A stretch of 64,000 nt of DNA. It comes from Pelodera strongyloides (Eukaryota; Nematoda; Chromadorea; Rhabditida; Rhabditidae). The notes under the pieces are model-generated. The model was given only the letters and a program-made list of their open reading frames with translations, had not been told where the DNA came from and did not search any database. Location: the NCBI GenBank assembly GCA_036852015.1, contig JAANDG010000095.1, positions 124,001-188,000 of the forward strand. Direction: 5' to 3'. The translations under genes and the position numbers were made by a program. Shown here in pieces: positions 39,201-49,765 of the stretch (its first letter is position 1; every line of letters begins with the position of its first letter).

Positions 39201-42200
39201 TCTGCTGAACAGGATACTATACAATTCGATATCAAAGGTACAACCCTAATAGGACATTCTGAGAAAACTTGTTTGTTTGTCACTCCCGTTTTGTTAATTT
39301 ATGGAAAGAAACCAGTTATAGTTTTCTTTTTTTGGATGTACACTACTGTAAATAAAATCGGTCACTGAAGCGTTAAAGTAATAAGTTTTCCATGGGGATG
39401 TTTAACACAATAGTTCATTGCGAAAACAAGAACTACTTTTTAGAGATCGTTTCAAGTAAAGTTATGCTTTTGAGACACGCATCTACATATCTTACCGGGC
39501 TACAGTTTTGCACTACCGTATACGAACATTTTTTCCTCTGATGGTGAGACAAAGAAAAGGATGCGGCTCAAAGAAAAGAGCATATATGTTAATGTTGAGA
39601 AGCTGTCTGCTTAAACAAATAGGCCTGCCTAAAACGCGGTACGGAACTAAAAGAAATTGGTGGACGGAATGCTTATAAACCCAGTCCCATCTAATATATC
39701 ATCCGTGCCCATATTCATTTAATAAATAAGAAAATAGTGACATTCCCATTTAAATTTTCACTATGACTGACAGAAAGATCTATGAGATTTAGCTTCAAAT
39801 TAAGATCTGCATTAAGTTGTATATTAAATTTAAAAAAAAGAGTATGATGAATCGATGGTCTACAGTAAGATAATTACAACAAACCAAAAAGGGCAATTCC
39901 TTAACTATTATTTTATTTCAACGGGATATTTGCATCTTTGTCAGGTCTGATAATACTCTGAAATTATAAGGGGTTTCTAGACAACATAATTCCAAAATTT
40001 GTGGAAATTAGTGGAAACAAAATGTGTGGAAACTTATCTTCAATGTATGGAAATTAGAAACGTAAAATCTTAGGCAGTTACGTTCAAACTCAAACACTAA
40101 TTTTGATAAAATGCATATTGATGGGCAGCTATCAACTACGTTCTGGGGCGCATAGTGCGGCGCATACTTTCCCGCACGTTTTGGGCGTGGTGCGTGCATA
40201 CTTTCCCGCATGGTGTGGCGTGCGCGCAGACTTTCCCGCAGACCCGCAGACTTTCCCGCATACTTTCCCGCATACTCTGCCATCATGCGGAAACTCGCTG
40301 AAATTACACATTGCAACACTTTTGTTCGCCCAACCATGCGGCAGACTTTCCCGCAGACATAACCGCGAGGCGCAGACTTTCCCGCAGACATACCCGCAGA
40401 CATACCCGCATGGTTTCCTGCAGACAAACCCGCCACGCAAAAAATTTGCCTCCCAAAAACGCTTAGGACATAGTCCAACTGACTGCCAGCGGAGAGACGT
40501 ATCCGCCTTTCCGTCCTTTTGCCACATGTGCGGTTATGGCTGAGTGGTTGAAGGCGCTGACTACAGATGAGTGGTCAGGGTTCAATTCCACCCATGTGCT
40601 TATGTCTTATGAGGCTTTATTCATAGAATATATGTTCTGTGAAGTGTTATACATGACACATAATATGTAATATACCAAATTACACAATAAACAAGCATTA
40701 AATTATTTTTCGAATTTTTCCCCCTGCAGACATATCCGCACGGTGCACCGCAGACTTTCCCGCACGTGCGGTCCTGCAAACCCGCACCATGCGGGAAAGT
40801 CTGCGATGCACCGTGCGGGTCAGTTGCAGAGACATGCATCGAATACTCGAAGTTACGTGCAGCTATGGCATATGTATGGATGCTGACTCAGGACGAATTC
40901 TCTAGAAACTCTCTGACAATGAGATGAGAATGATATTTAACTACGTGCAACAGTTTTTCGTAGAATCACGCTCAACTTCAAATCAGCTTAAAATACTAAA
41001 TCCATAGTTTTTAATGTCGGGGAAAGAAACTCTCCAACAATTTTGGGCTCTTATTTTTCTCTATTTCAGAGAATGAGATCAAACTCTTCTTCAGCCAAGA
41101 TAGTTTGAACAAAGATTAGGATTTAATATTTAATTATGTAACGATAACGATAAAACTCGGTCTCTAATCTGCAAACCGATCAACGATGTGCAAAAAAAGT
41201 GAACGATGATATGCCGAACCATACACATAAGTATTGTTTGCTCCAAGTTGTAAGCAATTGAGCTCTTGTTGTAAGCAATTGTAAGCAACACATACTCAAT
41301 GGTCTGTAAGTCTTACATCTGTAAGTTATACTACTTCGTAAAGTGGCTACCAGCAACAATGATTACTGACCGTGGATCTGACATTTACACCCAATTTTAT
41401 TTCGGACTTAAACCCCGCACACTTGCTTTTTTTACGTTAATAAAATTGTGTGCCGCCAATTAAATTTAAAGTTTTTCCCATGCCTTATTTCTATGCAAAT
41501 AATCCAGTTCGATGGTATTAAACTTTTAATGAGATCAAATTTTTCTTCAGCCAAAATCCAATTAGGGATTCTGTGACTTGAAGCGGATGGTCCAAAAAAA
41601 TGGAATAAAATATAAGCAGAATAAAAAAGCTTGTATGTAGTGTATTTGCTTAGACTAGTTTTGAATACTTTCCTAGAGTGCACTGGAAGCGTTCATCGTC
41701 ATTGAATGTTGTTTTTTTCATTAGCAAACGTAATTAAAAAAAATTGAAGGGACATGTGTAAGAAGCCTAAGATGAGATAAAGCTGACAAGGGAGGAAACA
41801 ACGAAAGAAAAAGAGAGAATTGGAAACAAATTGCAAAATTACGTGATCATGCAGACCAATATTCGCCTTTAGCCAAATATACGTAAATAAGGTTTAGAAA
41901 TTCCTTACTGCGTCTTAAATTCAACTAGTGTTCTATTTAAATAATTCATAGAGGCGACGATAATGATTGGATTTGTTTGATTATGAAACACTCTCAATTA
42001 GCAGGTACAAGATGCTATTTCCATTGTTGTACGATAGAAAATATGTGGCTTATGGAACATCCGTCCTATGTTCGAGGACCTAGCTGAATAACTACGCGTA
42101 TCCAAAAGCACTATCTTCACTAGAAGTCTGATGCGCTGTAAAGCTCCTTTGGAATCCTATTTGATCATGCACGCGTTTTTTTTTAATGAAAGTGTTGTAA

Positions 42201-43338
42201 ATCACAAAATGCTCGACTCATTACGCAAATGTGACGCAGTTTTATAATCCACGCCCGAGAATAGAGTACTGTTTTTCCGACTTTCTTTGTCCTTGGGATT
42301 ATAGGTTGTAACATCAAGAACATGGGCTATCAAATAGCTGCGCGTGAGTCAATGGGTATACTGCTGGTAATAATTTGCAAATACGCAATGCCATCTCTAT
42401 TCGTATTTTGGTGTCTTGACAACATGTGAGATAATTTTCAATGCAACTCGGAAGGCAAAAGTAATATTGTAAATGGAAAGAACTCTTTGGTTTGCGTAAT
42501 CCAAAGTAAAGTCGGCGACAGAACTCGAAAGTTCATGCATATATAATGATGTAGAAAGGAACTGATTTAGCAGAAAGATGTGATGAATAAAAAAAGACAT
42601 TTGTTGATTCTTTATCGAACTATAAGTGGGGTAGACGAGAAATGCACACATAAGTTACAAAAAGTTGAAGGTAAGCAAATTCGAGGTGGTAAGTGAAAAC
42701 AAACATTTAAATTCGGATACTAAAATAAAATTTCGGTGATAATCATTGCGCATCGTTGAATGGACAAAGATGCGACAAAATGAGGGATATTAAAGTTGGC
42801 TGTTAAAACAGACGACAATCACAACATTTACTTTCGTTTTACGTGCTTTATATGTTCGAGACGCAAAGTAAATCATCATTTAAACACAAGCTACAATTAC
42901 ATTATGGTAATTGACCTTTCCTTTTGCAAGGTCTGCTTATTGATATATGTTGTAAAAGTTGGGCCTGCTAGCTGATTGTTAGGACCAAAGCTTCCTGACT
43001 CAGAAGCGCTTATATTTGCATCCGCAATTGAATACCATTTTCTTTTCTTCGCCACCTACACATTGGAAGCTCACGACAAAAAAATGAGTTTTGATTGCAT
43101 AATTAGTTAATTAGGGTGCGAACATTTGACATGTGCAATGGTTTGAACAATATTTTTCCGTACGCGTTTTTTGTCTTGAAATTCGCTGCAAAATTTAACC
43201 TCAAAATTTAACCTGTCGTATGCTAAACTTGAGTAACATGTATTTTAAAGGAAAAGAAAGTGAAAAGTATAAAACGTACTCGTCGGGGTCAAGCATTTCT
43301 GCTTCGATCAATTGGATGAAGTCCTCCTTTCCCTCCAT
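36252..43338 (-). CDS. Class A (rhodopsin-like) peptide-type GPCR
   Basis: Seven-pass plasma-membrane receptor, probably for a neuropeptide; the ligand cannot be named. Exons: 43338-43280, 38566 to about 38430 (donor uncertain), 38141-38052, 37713-37585, 37467-37289, 37162-36970, 36764-36672, 36419-36252. The first exon (MEGKEDFIQLIEAEMLDPDE) joins exon 2 in phase across a 4.7 kb intron and sits just after a TTTTCAG acceptor, as for trans-splicing. TM1 is LALFFTIGVCGNLTVIV; TM2 LTLQRYVMCLACVDLF; extracellular loop 1 and TM3 have GQWLIGLHLCKLFWV with the disulphide Cys; ERY (in AIERYFIV) replaces DRY; the loop 2 Cys is in TCVSPMPDE; TM6 carries FHFVCWTPFWFAHL (CWxP); TM7 is VLLLPYVNCACNWCFYVLLN, with NWCFY where NPxxY is usual. 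A basic tail ends RRSSSHYSAIK. No signal peptide is seen. Confidence 0.85.
40140..40450. repeat. GC-rich degenerate tandem repeat cluster (CGCAGACTTTCCCG family)
   Basis: At least ten variants of GCAGACTTTCCCGCA, GCATACTTTCCCGCA and GCAGACATACCCGCA are packed into about 300 bases of the first GPCR intron, spaced irregularly at roughly 12-35 bases. Base composition differs sharply from the AT-rich surroundings. The cluster generates long overlapping open frames on both strands rich in Cys/Gly/Lys or Pro/His/Thr, which are repeat translations and not genes. Confidence 0.85.
40530..40599 (+). pseudogene. Degenerate tRNA-like relic
   Basis: The segment has an A-box-like TGGCTGAGTGGTTGAAGG and a B-box-like GGTTCAATTCC at tRNA spacing. 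However, the presumed acceptor arms pair poorly, and no clean anticodon stem-loop or serine/leucine variable arm can be drawn. CACATG and CATGTG flank it and could pair. It is probably a tRNA pseudogene or the head of a tRNA-derived SINE. It lies between the two repeat clusters of the CGCAGACTTTCCCG family. Confidence 0.5.
40736..40818. repeat. Near-perfect palindrome built from the CGCAGACTTTCCCG repeat
   Basis: Arms of 29 bases at 40,736-40,764 and 40,790-40,818 are reverse complements except for two adjacent central positions, around a 25-base loop. Each arm contains GCAGACTTTCCCGCA (or its complement) and the GCACGGTGCA motif, linking it to the cluster 300 bases upstream. It could fold into a stable hairpin in DNA or in the GPCR pre-mRNA. 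Confidence 0.85.
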
Positions 43339-44124
43339 ATCGAATCCTGAAAATAAAACCAACCAATCTTTCTGATGCTAGCGACCAAAACTTCAATTGT
43401 TATAAAAATAAAAAAAGGTTTACATAAAAAAAGCAAAGTGTAATTTGGAACGAATTACCCACAAAAAAACGGGCGCTGAGAAAGTTCTCAGACGGCACGA
43501 CGATATTGACGAGCCTGAGAAAAAACGGACGGATAATTGAACAAGAGCTAATTTAAATATCCGACACCTCGCTGATGTTTTCGCTTTGTAAGAACAAGAA
43601 AACAAGGAAAGTGTCTGGCAACGGGCACTCACATGTGCATAAAAAGCCAGCTTTGAAAGACGAGAACCTCTCGAATTCCACTTTTACTATTTATGGGCGA
43701 CACGTGAGCTGTTTCTTGAAATAGTTTCAATATATAAATAAAGGCGGTAACATGGAGTCATAGGTTGTGAGCGAAACTGCTGAACTGGTATCTAGGTGCA
43801 CATAGTTGAACATGCTAACATACACTTGTTGAATTTCTGCTGAGAGACATATTAGCTTTGAATAATCAAGGAAACAGACAATATGTGATGCATAACTACT
43901 CGCTCAACAAAACAAAGAATGGGTAATCTATAAAAAATTATCTTTGTTTAATATCTGTCTAATAGCATCAAACCGGAGCCGACATGTTTTAGACAATTGT
44001 GCTAATGAATCACGCTAATTGTGAAAAAATATGTACGCATATTACTAATAGCCGCTAGGATTATGAGCAATTTTCTAAAGCTTCCAACCCCACGAGCTTA
44101 AATGGAAAATCGCGGTAACAATAA

Positions 44125-44278
44125 AATGGTGCGTCAGGTGTCTCAAAATAAAAGGAATTCTCTTAATCCAGCTTGACAATGCGCCGTCCAACCACGCAAA
44201 CGCATTCTAAGAATCTATCTGCAAATCATGCCTTTTATTCCACCTGACCGAATATGGGAAGTGGACAGATAACAAGAA
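44125..44278 (+). pseudogene. Relic of a DDE-type DNA transposase
   Basis: Read on the + strand, one frame gives GILLIQLDNAPSNHAN before a stop; LxLDNAPSH is the hallmark of the second catalytic Asp in pogo/Tigger- and mariner-type transposases. A shifted frame about 50 bases on gives LQIMPFIPPDRIWEV, resembling the FLPPNTT... block that follows in pogo-like enzymes. The stop and shifted frame show it is broken. Only a fragment is present, and I see no terminal inverted repeats around it. Confidence 0.4.
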
Positions 44279-47200
44279 AACAAGAAGAGATGTAGTAATG
44301 AGGCAATTTTTAATTATTAACCTGCTTTCACCCGATTACTTGCTGCTAAATTCTCACCCTTCACTAGTTACAAAAGTCCGATGCCACCGGACTGTGAAAT
44401 TGATAAGTGCATATAAGGTGAAGGTGTGGAAAAAAAACGTTGTGACTTGAAAAAATCCGCACCGGCTGGTGCTGGCAGTATTTCCTAAATAAAACTATTT
44501 TTCAACATTTGTAGTGAGAATAACAAGGAAAGTTTCACACTGCACAATGCCCAGTCGAGAATAATAAACTTGTTATTGTATGATCACCGTGTGATCAACT
44601 TGGTCTTACGTCCATTGTTTTCGTGGTGCTCCTGAATACAATATGATAGGCCGCTCCTATAATAAGTTTCCTTTAACAAACGGGTGGGTAGAGGCCGGCT
44701 GACTACGGTAGAAGTAACAAAGAGCACTTGGGAGGATGCAAAGCATCAGGCGGGTAAAATCCTGAATTCAAAATTACTCTGATCTACGGCAACGTACCGT
44801 TGGTGAACAATTCATCTGAAACGGTCATTAAGCCATTTCATCATCAATTCTAGATGTTGGCAACCCAATTGCGGCTACAGAGCTACGCACAAAATGTGCT
44901 GTTAACTTCCTTGTTGATGCTTTATCAACAATAAATCAGTGAGTAGAAGATTGTCTCGAACATTGTTTGTCATCAATACCAAAACGGGACCGAGAAAAAA
45001 AAGTGTGGTGCGGCAGTTAATTTTTCACCCTGGAAATATGAGCCCCTTTTGTGCACGTTGGGAAATAATGTGTGTACGCTACAACGCACATATTTGATGA
45101 GGTTTATCATGCGTGCGCGGAATATACCCGAGATTAATTATAACCCGAACAATGCCAGAATGAATGATCAAGGCATTGGTCATTTTGATTAAATGGAAAA
45201 TGCCTGCCCCCGAGAACCTATTTACACATGCATGTTTGCTTCAAAATTCGCCAAGATACAAAAGTTATGCAACAAGGCTGGCTTTTCAAAATATTAAAAT
45301 GACATTTTACGGATAGGGTAAGTTTCAAAGAACGCATTTCTCAATGAAAGAAAAAATATGGGGACATTAATTTGTGCATAAACTTATTCATATCCATCGG
45401 TTTAGGCAAAATAGGATATTTGCTTGAAAACGTTATAAACTCATTATATATATATATCTGACTCGGAAGTATGTTAAAATAGGAAGTAGAAAATTAGAGG
45501 ACAAAAAAATGGGCACCCTATTTCTAATACATACTTTAACTGGTTTCGCAAAAGAGCCATACATTTATGGCGTCAAGTGTCGTGCTCTTTTTGACCTTAA
45601 CCGAGAGTTTTTATGAAATCAAACGATGCTTAACACATCACATCACATTGAAAATGGAGTACAAAAGTTCAAATATTCAAATAATAAAAAAAATGTTTTC
45701 CATTTTCAATTATTATCGAACATGTTTTGATAATAGAAATTCTTTTTGTAGTTTCAAAGGAAAGCGGAAGACGTTATTGTTAAACAATGATTGTTATTCG
45801 GATATTCGGAAAACATGTGTGATCAGTATTTTTTTTTAAGTATTTTGAGTGACTTAATTGCGTAATTGATTTTAAATGTTCAAGTACGAATATGGGTAAA
45901 ATAGAAAATTAGTGGACAAAAGAAAATGAAGCACACTATATCTAAAGCCGTATTGAGAGCCATTTGGATCTCCCGGCAACGTAACAGAGAACTTTGGGTG
46001 ATACCGAGTATCAGCTCATGGTCAGGTGCTTAAAAATAGTGTTGCTGCATGAATAAACTTATACGTGCAGATTGTGCGCCCATTTTTAAAACAAGTTAAT
46101 TAGAAATGGAAATTCGACCAGTTCGGTTTCCGAGGTATGTTATAGACATTCTGCAACGTTTCAACGGGTATGGTTCGTTTTTCTTTGCTGCCAGTGCAAT
46201 GCTGATGGTGAGAAAATGAATGTATTTTGTGGTTGTCGTCATTTAACCATGTTGCTTGGTTTAACTTAATTGGCCAAGAGTGGATCACTGAGTTCGGACT
46301 TGACGTGTTTACGGAATTATCGCAAAGCATTTTCTTGTCAGGCGAAGTTTCTCATTTGCTAGTGGAATAGACGGACTGGAATTATAGAGTATATTCTCCA
46401 AATGGGAGGTATGTTAATAGTGGCAACTACTTGCAACGTTACGCCGTTTATACCTGTAAAACGTTTCCAGCGATTTCCGCCACTGAACTCTTTAAGTATA
46501 TAGTTTGGTAAAGTAAGCGGATAGTTCCAATACTATCCTCAAATACTGAAAGAATTATGGTAGAGTGATTGGCTTAGTGATAAAATAATTGGACATACAG
46601 AATATGACGTGCAAATGTTTCCAAAAAGAGCAGTAAACGAAATTGGGGTATTTAGAACTAAGAACCCATCTTTGAAAACAAGTCTCACGCTGTGAGCCTA
46701 GAGAACATTCGAGCGTCATTTACAGTATTTACATCTATGAAGTTATTCACAAGTTCACTTTGAAAGGTGTCATATTTCACTGAAACAATTAATTGTCTTA
46801 AAATGGAGGTGCGCAACTTCCTTCAGAACAAGGGAATGGAAGGAAGTAGATGTGTTGTTTCTGCGTTACAGGGAAACAGTTGGAACCGCGATTTTGGATA
46901 CGCATAACCCTGACGTTTCTCATTTAATTAGAATCTATAAGAATTACGTGCGAAATGAGGCAGGAAACGGGGTTGATTAAAGACTAAGTACCGGATTTTA
47001 TATTTTTATAGATAAAAACAGAAATGTACGAAAGTTACCCATGATGAACAGTTTCGCATTTGTTTGGAAATAAGCTTATGTAACATATATGCAATTTTGG
47101 GAAAAATCGCCAACCGGACACTTAAACTGGCCGTTATGTACGTGTGAAAGAAAGTTATATGCTATAATTAGCAGCGACCGAGAATAGGGCAGTCAATTAA

Positions 47201-48426
47201 ATTATAAAATACGCATTATAATGCTTCGTGTGAACAATTGACCACACTAATATGCAGGACTGAACTGACTACATCGCAGTGGATGTTTGGAATTCCTCAA
47301 CTATGAAAATAGCGAAAACCAGAAAATCCACATCGTTATTAACCTCTCTAGTTCGATATGATTTTTATTTGTTTCCTCATGTTAAGCGATTTCTAATTCA
47401 CACTTAATAATCCAAGAAAATTCATTTGATAGAAACAGCCTAAAAAAACTTTATGCGTTGTTTTGACACTGATACACATACAGTAGTATGTGATGTGTTT
47501 TTTACTATTAGCAACTAGGGAAAATATACGAAACTCATATGCTAATTGTAAGGCACCAGGATGGTAAACAATGCATGGAAATTGAATTAAAATTAGATTT
47601 TAATCCAGTAATTACACACGGAAGCCCTTTGTCTTAATAGTAGATTAAGAGCAGTCATGCTCACATATAACAGGTTCAGAAAAAAGCAACGATGCGGTAA
47701 TAAGCTAGCTGAAAACAAATTTTTCATTTCCTAGGCGAGATAACAACGAAAGTTCGTCATTACACTAATAATAACAATATATTTTTCTTTCTTAGTCATA
47801 AGCAAAAAATAGTCATTATGAAGTTTTGCTGTCAAAGTTGCCTGCTGGAAAAAGTGCACAGCGGATAGTTTGCGATGAAACTCATGAAGCTGTGGATGGG
47901 GGTTTTATTCGAAACATGTAAAATAACATAAGTCGTTTGATATTTACTCGATCGTACGTTCTCAGTTTAATGTGCGCGCAAAGATTACGGTTCACGGTTA
48001 GTTTAACTTGTTAATTGCATGTTTTTACTAACATTATTACATATTATTGAAGGAATGGGAAAAACAAGTAACGATGACATTTTGCTTCCTGCTGAGTTTT
48101 GCGATACATATGGCAATATGTCTTCTTTGTACAAAAGTAGTAAACATAAAAAAAATCGAAAAAAATGTTGACAAATAAACTCCCGAGAACATTCCCAAGA
48201 GCAAATAGAGGGAATAGCAAAGAAAAAAGAAGGAGACGGTTTACAAATGCCTTCTGTTAAATGGCAAACGATACTTGTTCGGAATCTCAACCATGAAGCT
48301 TTTCTAGAAAAAAATGTGCATGTGTTTTCCTTATTGATTATATATTTTTCTACGATTAGCAATCATTCAATATCAACTACAGTAATAATAATATAATGTT
48401 TATTGGTGAGTTCACGCATGGAAAGT

Positions 48427-48485
48427 AATAATGTGGCAAAATTCAAATTACTAATACTCGGTAGTTTGAATTTTGCCACATTATT
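48427..48485. repeat. Perfect 21-base inverted repeat (hairpin)
   Basis: Arms 48,427-48,447 and 48,465-48,485 are exact reverse complements (AATAATGTGGCAAAATTCAA...) around a 17-base loop; four more pairs follow outside after one mismatch. It is immediately followed by a second inverted repeat. It may be part of a foldback or MITE-like element. Confidence 0.9.
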
Positions 48486-48491
48486 TCTTTG

Positions 48492-48605
48492 TATAAGAGA
48501 ATAATTTGAATTCAGCAGTTAACCTTTGAAAAAACTTACATGCCTCTGCATTCTTTGTTACAACAGTGTCTTTGTGCACAAATATCCTCAAATTATTCTC
48601 TTATA
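48492..48605. repeat. Perfect 18-base inverted repeat with 78-base spacer
   Basis: Arms 48,492-48,509 and 48,588-48,605 (TATAAGAGAATAATTTGA and its complement) are exact. It starts six bases after the neighbouring hairpin. Together they make a roughly 180-base module of two successive foldbacks. Confidence 0.9.
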
Positions 48606-49765
48606 TCTGAATAGTCAGGCAGCGAAGTATCCTATTGCAGTCCACACAGCAATGGTATCATCTAGATAACATTTCCCTGGACTTCCAAAAAGGGCTCTCA
48701 TTTTGGAAAACATTGAGATCTCTTCCCAGAAGAGAAGTAGAAAATAGATTCAAAAGCACCCACCGTGTGAATTCAGAAAGCCCACAGAAAATACAATGAA
48801 GTGGCCTGTTGAAATCGACTAGAGGAGCCGAAGGAACGTCTTAGACTACATCGATACATATAACAAAGAACAACAGAAGAATTTCGGAAATACTGAAGTT
48901 TCGCATGCGGCTGAGAGTGCAAAAAGGTGATAATACTAAAGAAAAAGACAAATTGCAAAAGGCTTACTGTTTAAGGCAAAACATCCAAAACATCCGACAT
49001 CCCTGACATCCAAAAGTATTTCTCTCCAAGAAGCCAACAGACAACAATTTAGGATTGCGGACTGCTCATGGTAGCATCTTAAAGGGAATGTCAAGGGGGA
49101 TACTGCGCAGAAGGCATCCCCTGGCGTAGACTAAGTAAGTCTCGAAAGGCGCCCAATACAGTATAACCATAAAAATGGCGGCAGAATAAAATAATTGAAA
49201 TTTTGTCATAAACGTGAACAAAACCAGCGGCAACTCACGCAAACGGGTGCGTTGCGGCGACCCGGTAATTCACACGGTTTCTCGTACAGCGATTTGGCTT
49301 AGCTTTGTACACACGACCCGATTCCCATGTTGAAGGAATTCTTAAGAGGGATTTGAAATTGATTTTCTTCTTAACAAAAAGTTTTTGTTTATTTTTATTT
49401 TCGCGTTCCTTATCTTCAAAACGTAAGCTCTTTTGAGCCCAACATGCACAACCTGGTTGACATTCCCTTTAAATTTCTCAAAATAAACTCGCACCGTCCC
49501 CAAAACGGTAACATTTGTCAATTGTCAACCGCTAGTTTTTCGTCCGCCAGTTTGTACCCTCCCATTCTGAGTCAGATGACCGCAGTGTATTAAACGGCAA
49601 ATTGTCCGTTTATAGAACCTTATTTTTTCTTCAATAAGGGCAATGAAGAAAAAAAAGACAATCCGCCCACGTTATGGAGAAACAGAAAATAAGTCCGGTC
49701 TCAGAAAATGATAGATAGCAACAAGTGAATGAAGAACTATGAAACAAGAAAAAAGTATTATACAC

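Larger units (their letters stand above)
43339..49765. other. Gene-poor region upstream of the GPCR
   Basis: About 6.4 kb of AT-rich DNA with no supported gene. It contains the transposase relic at about 44.1-44.3 kb and the foldback repeats at 48.4-48.6 kb, listed separately. A loosely duplicated phrase (AAAATTAG..GGACAAAA) recurs near 45,490 and 45,905. Promoter elements of the GPCR are presumably near its start but none is recognisable. Confidence 0.5.

Noticed and set aside
40140..40450. CRISPR-like array
   Set aside because: Units are degenerate, irregularly spaced and lack uniform spacers, and the sequence is eukaryotic.
40008..40543. Three overlapping open frames of 131-156 codons on both strands
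   Set aside because: They translate the GC-rich repeat cluster; their periodic Cys/Gly/Lys or Pro/His/Thr phrases simply follow the repeat unit.
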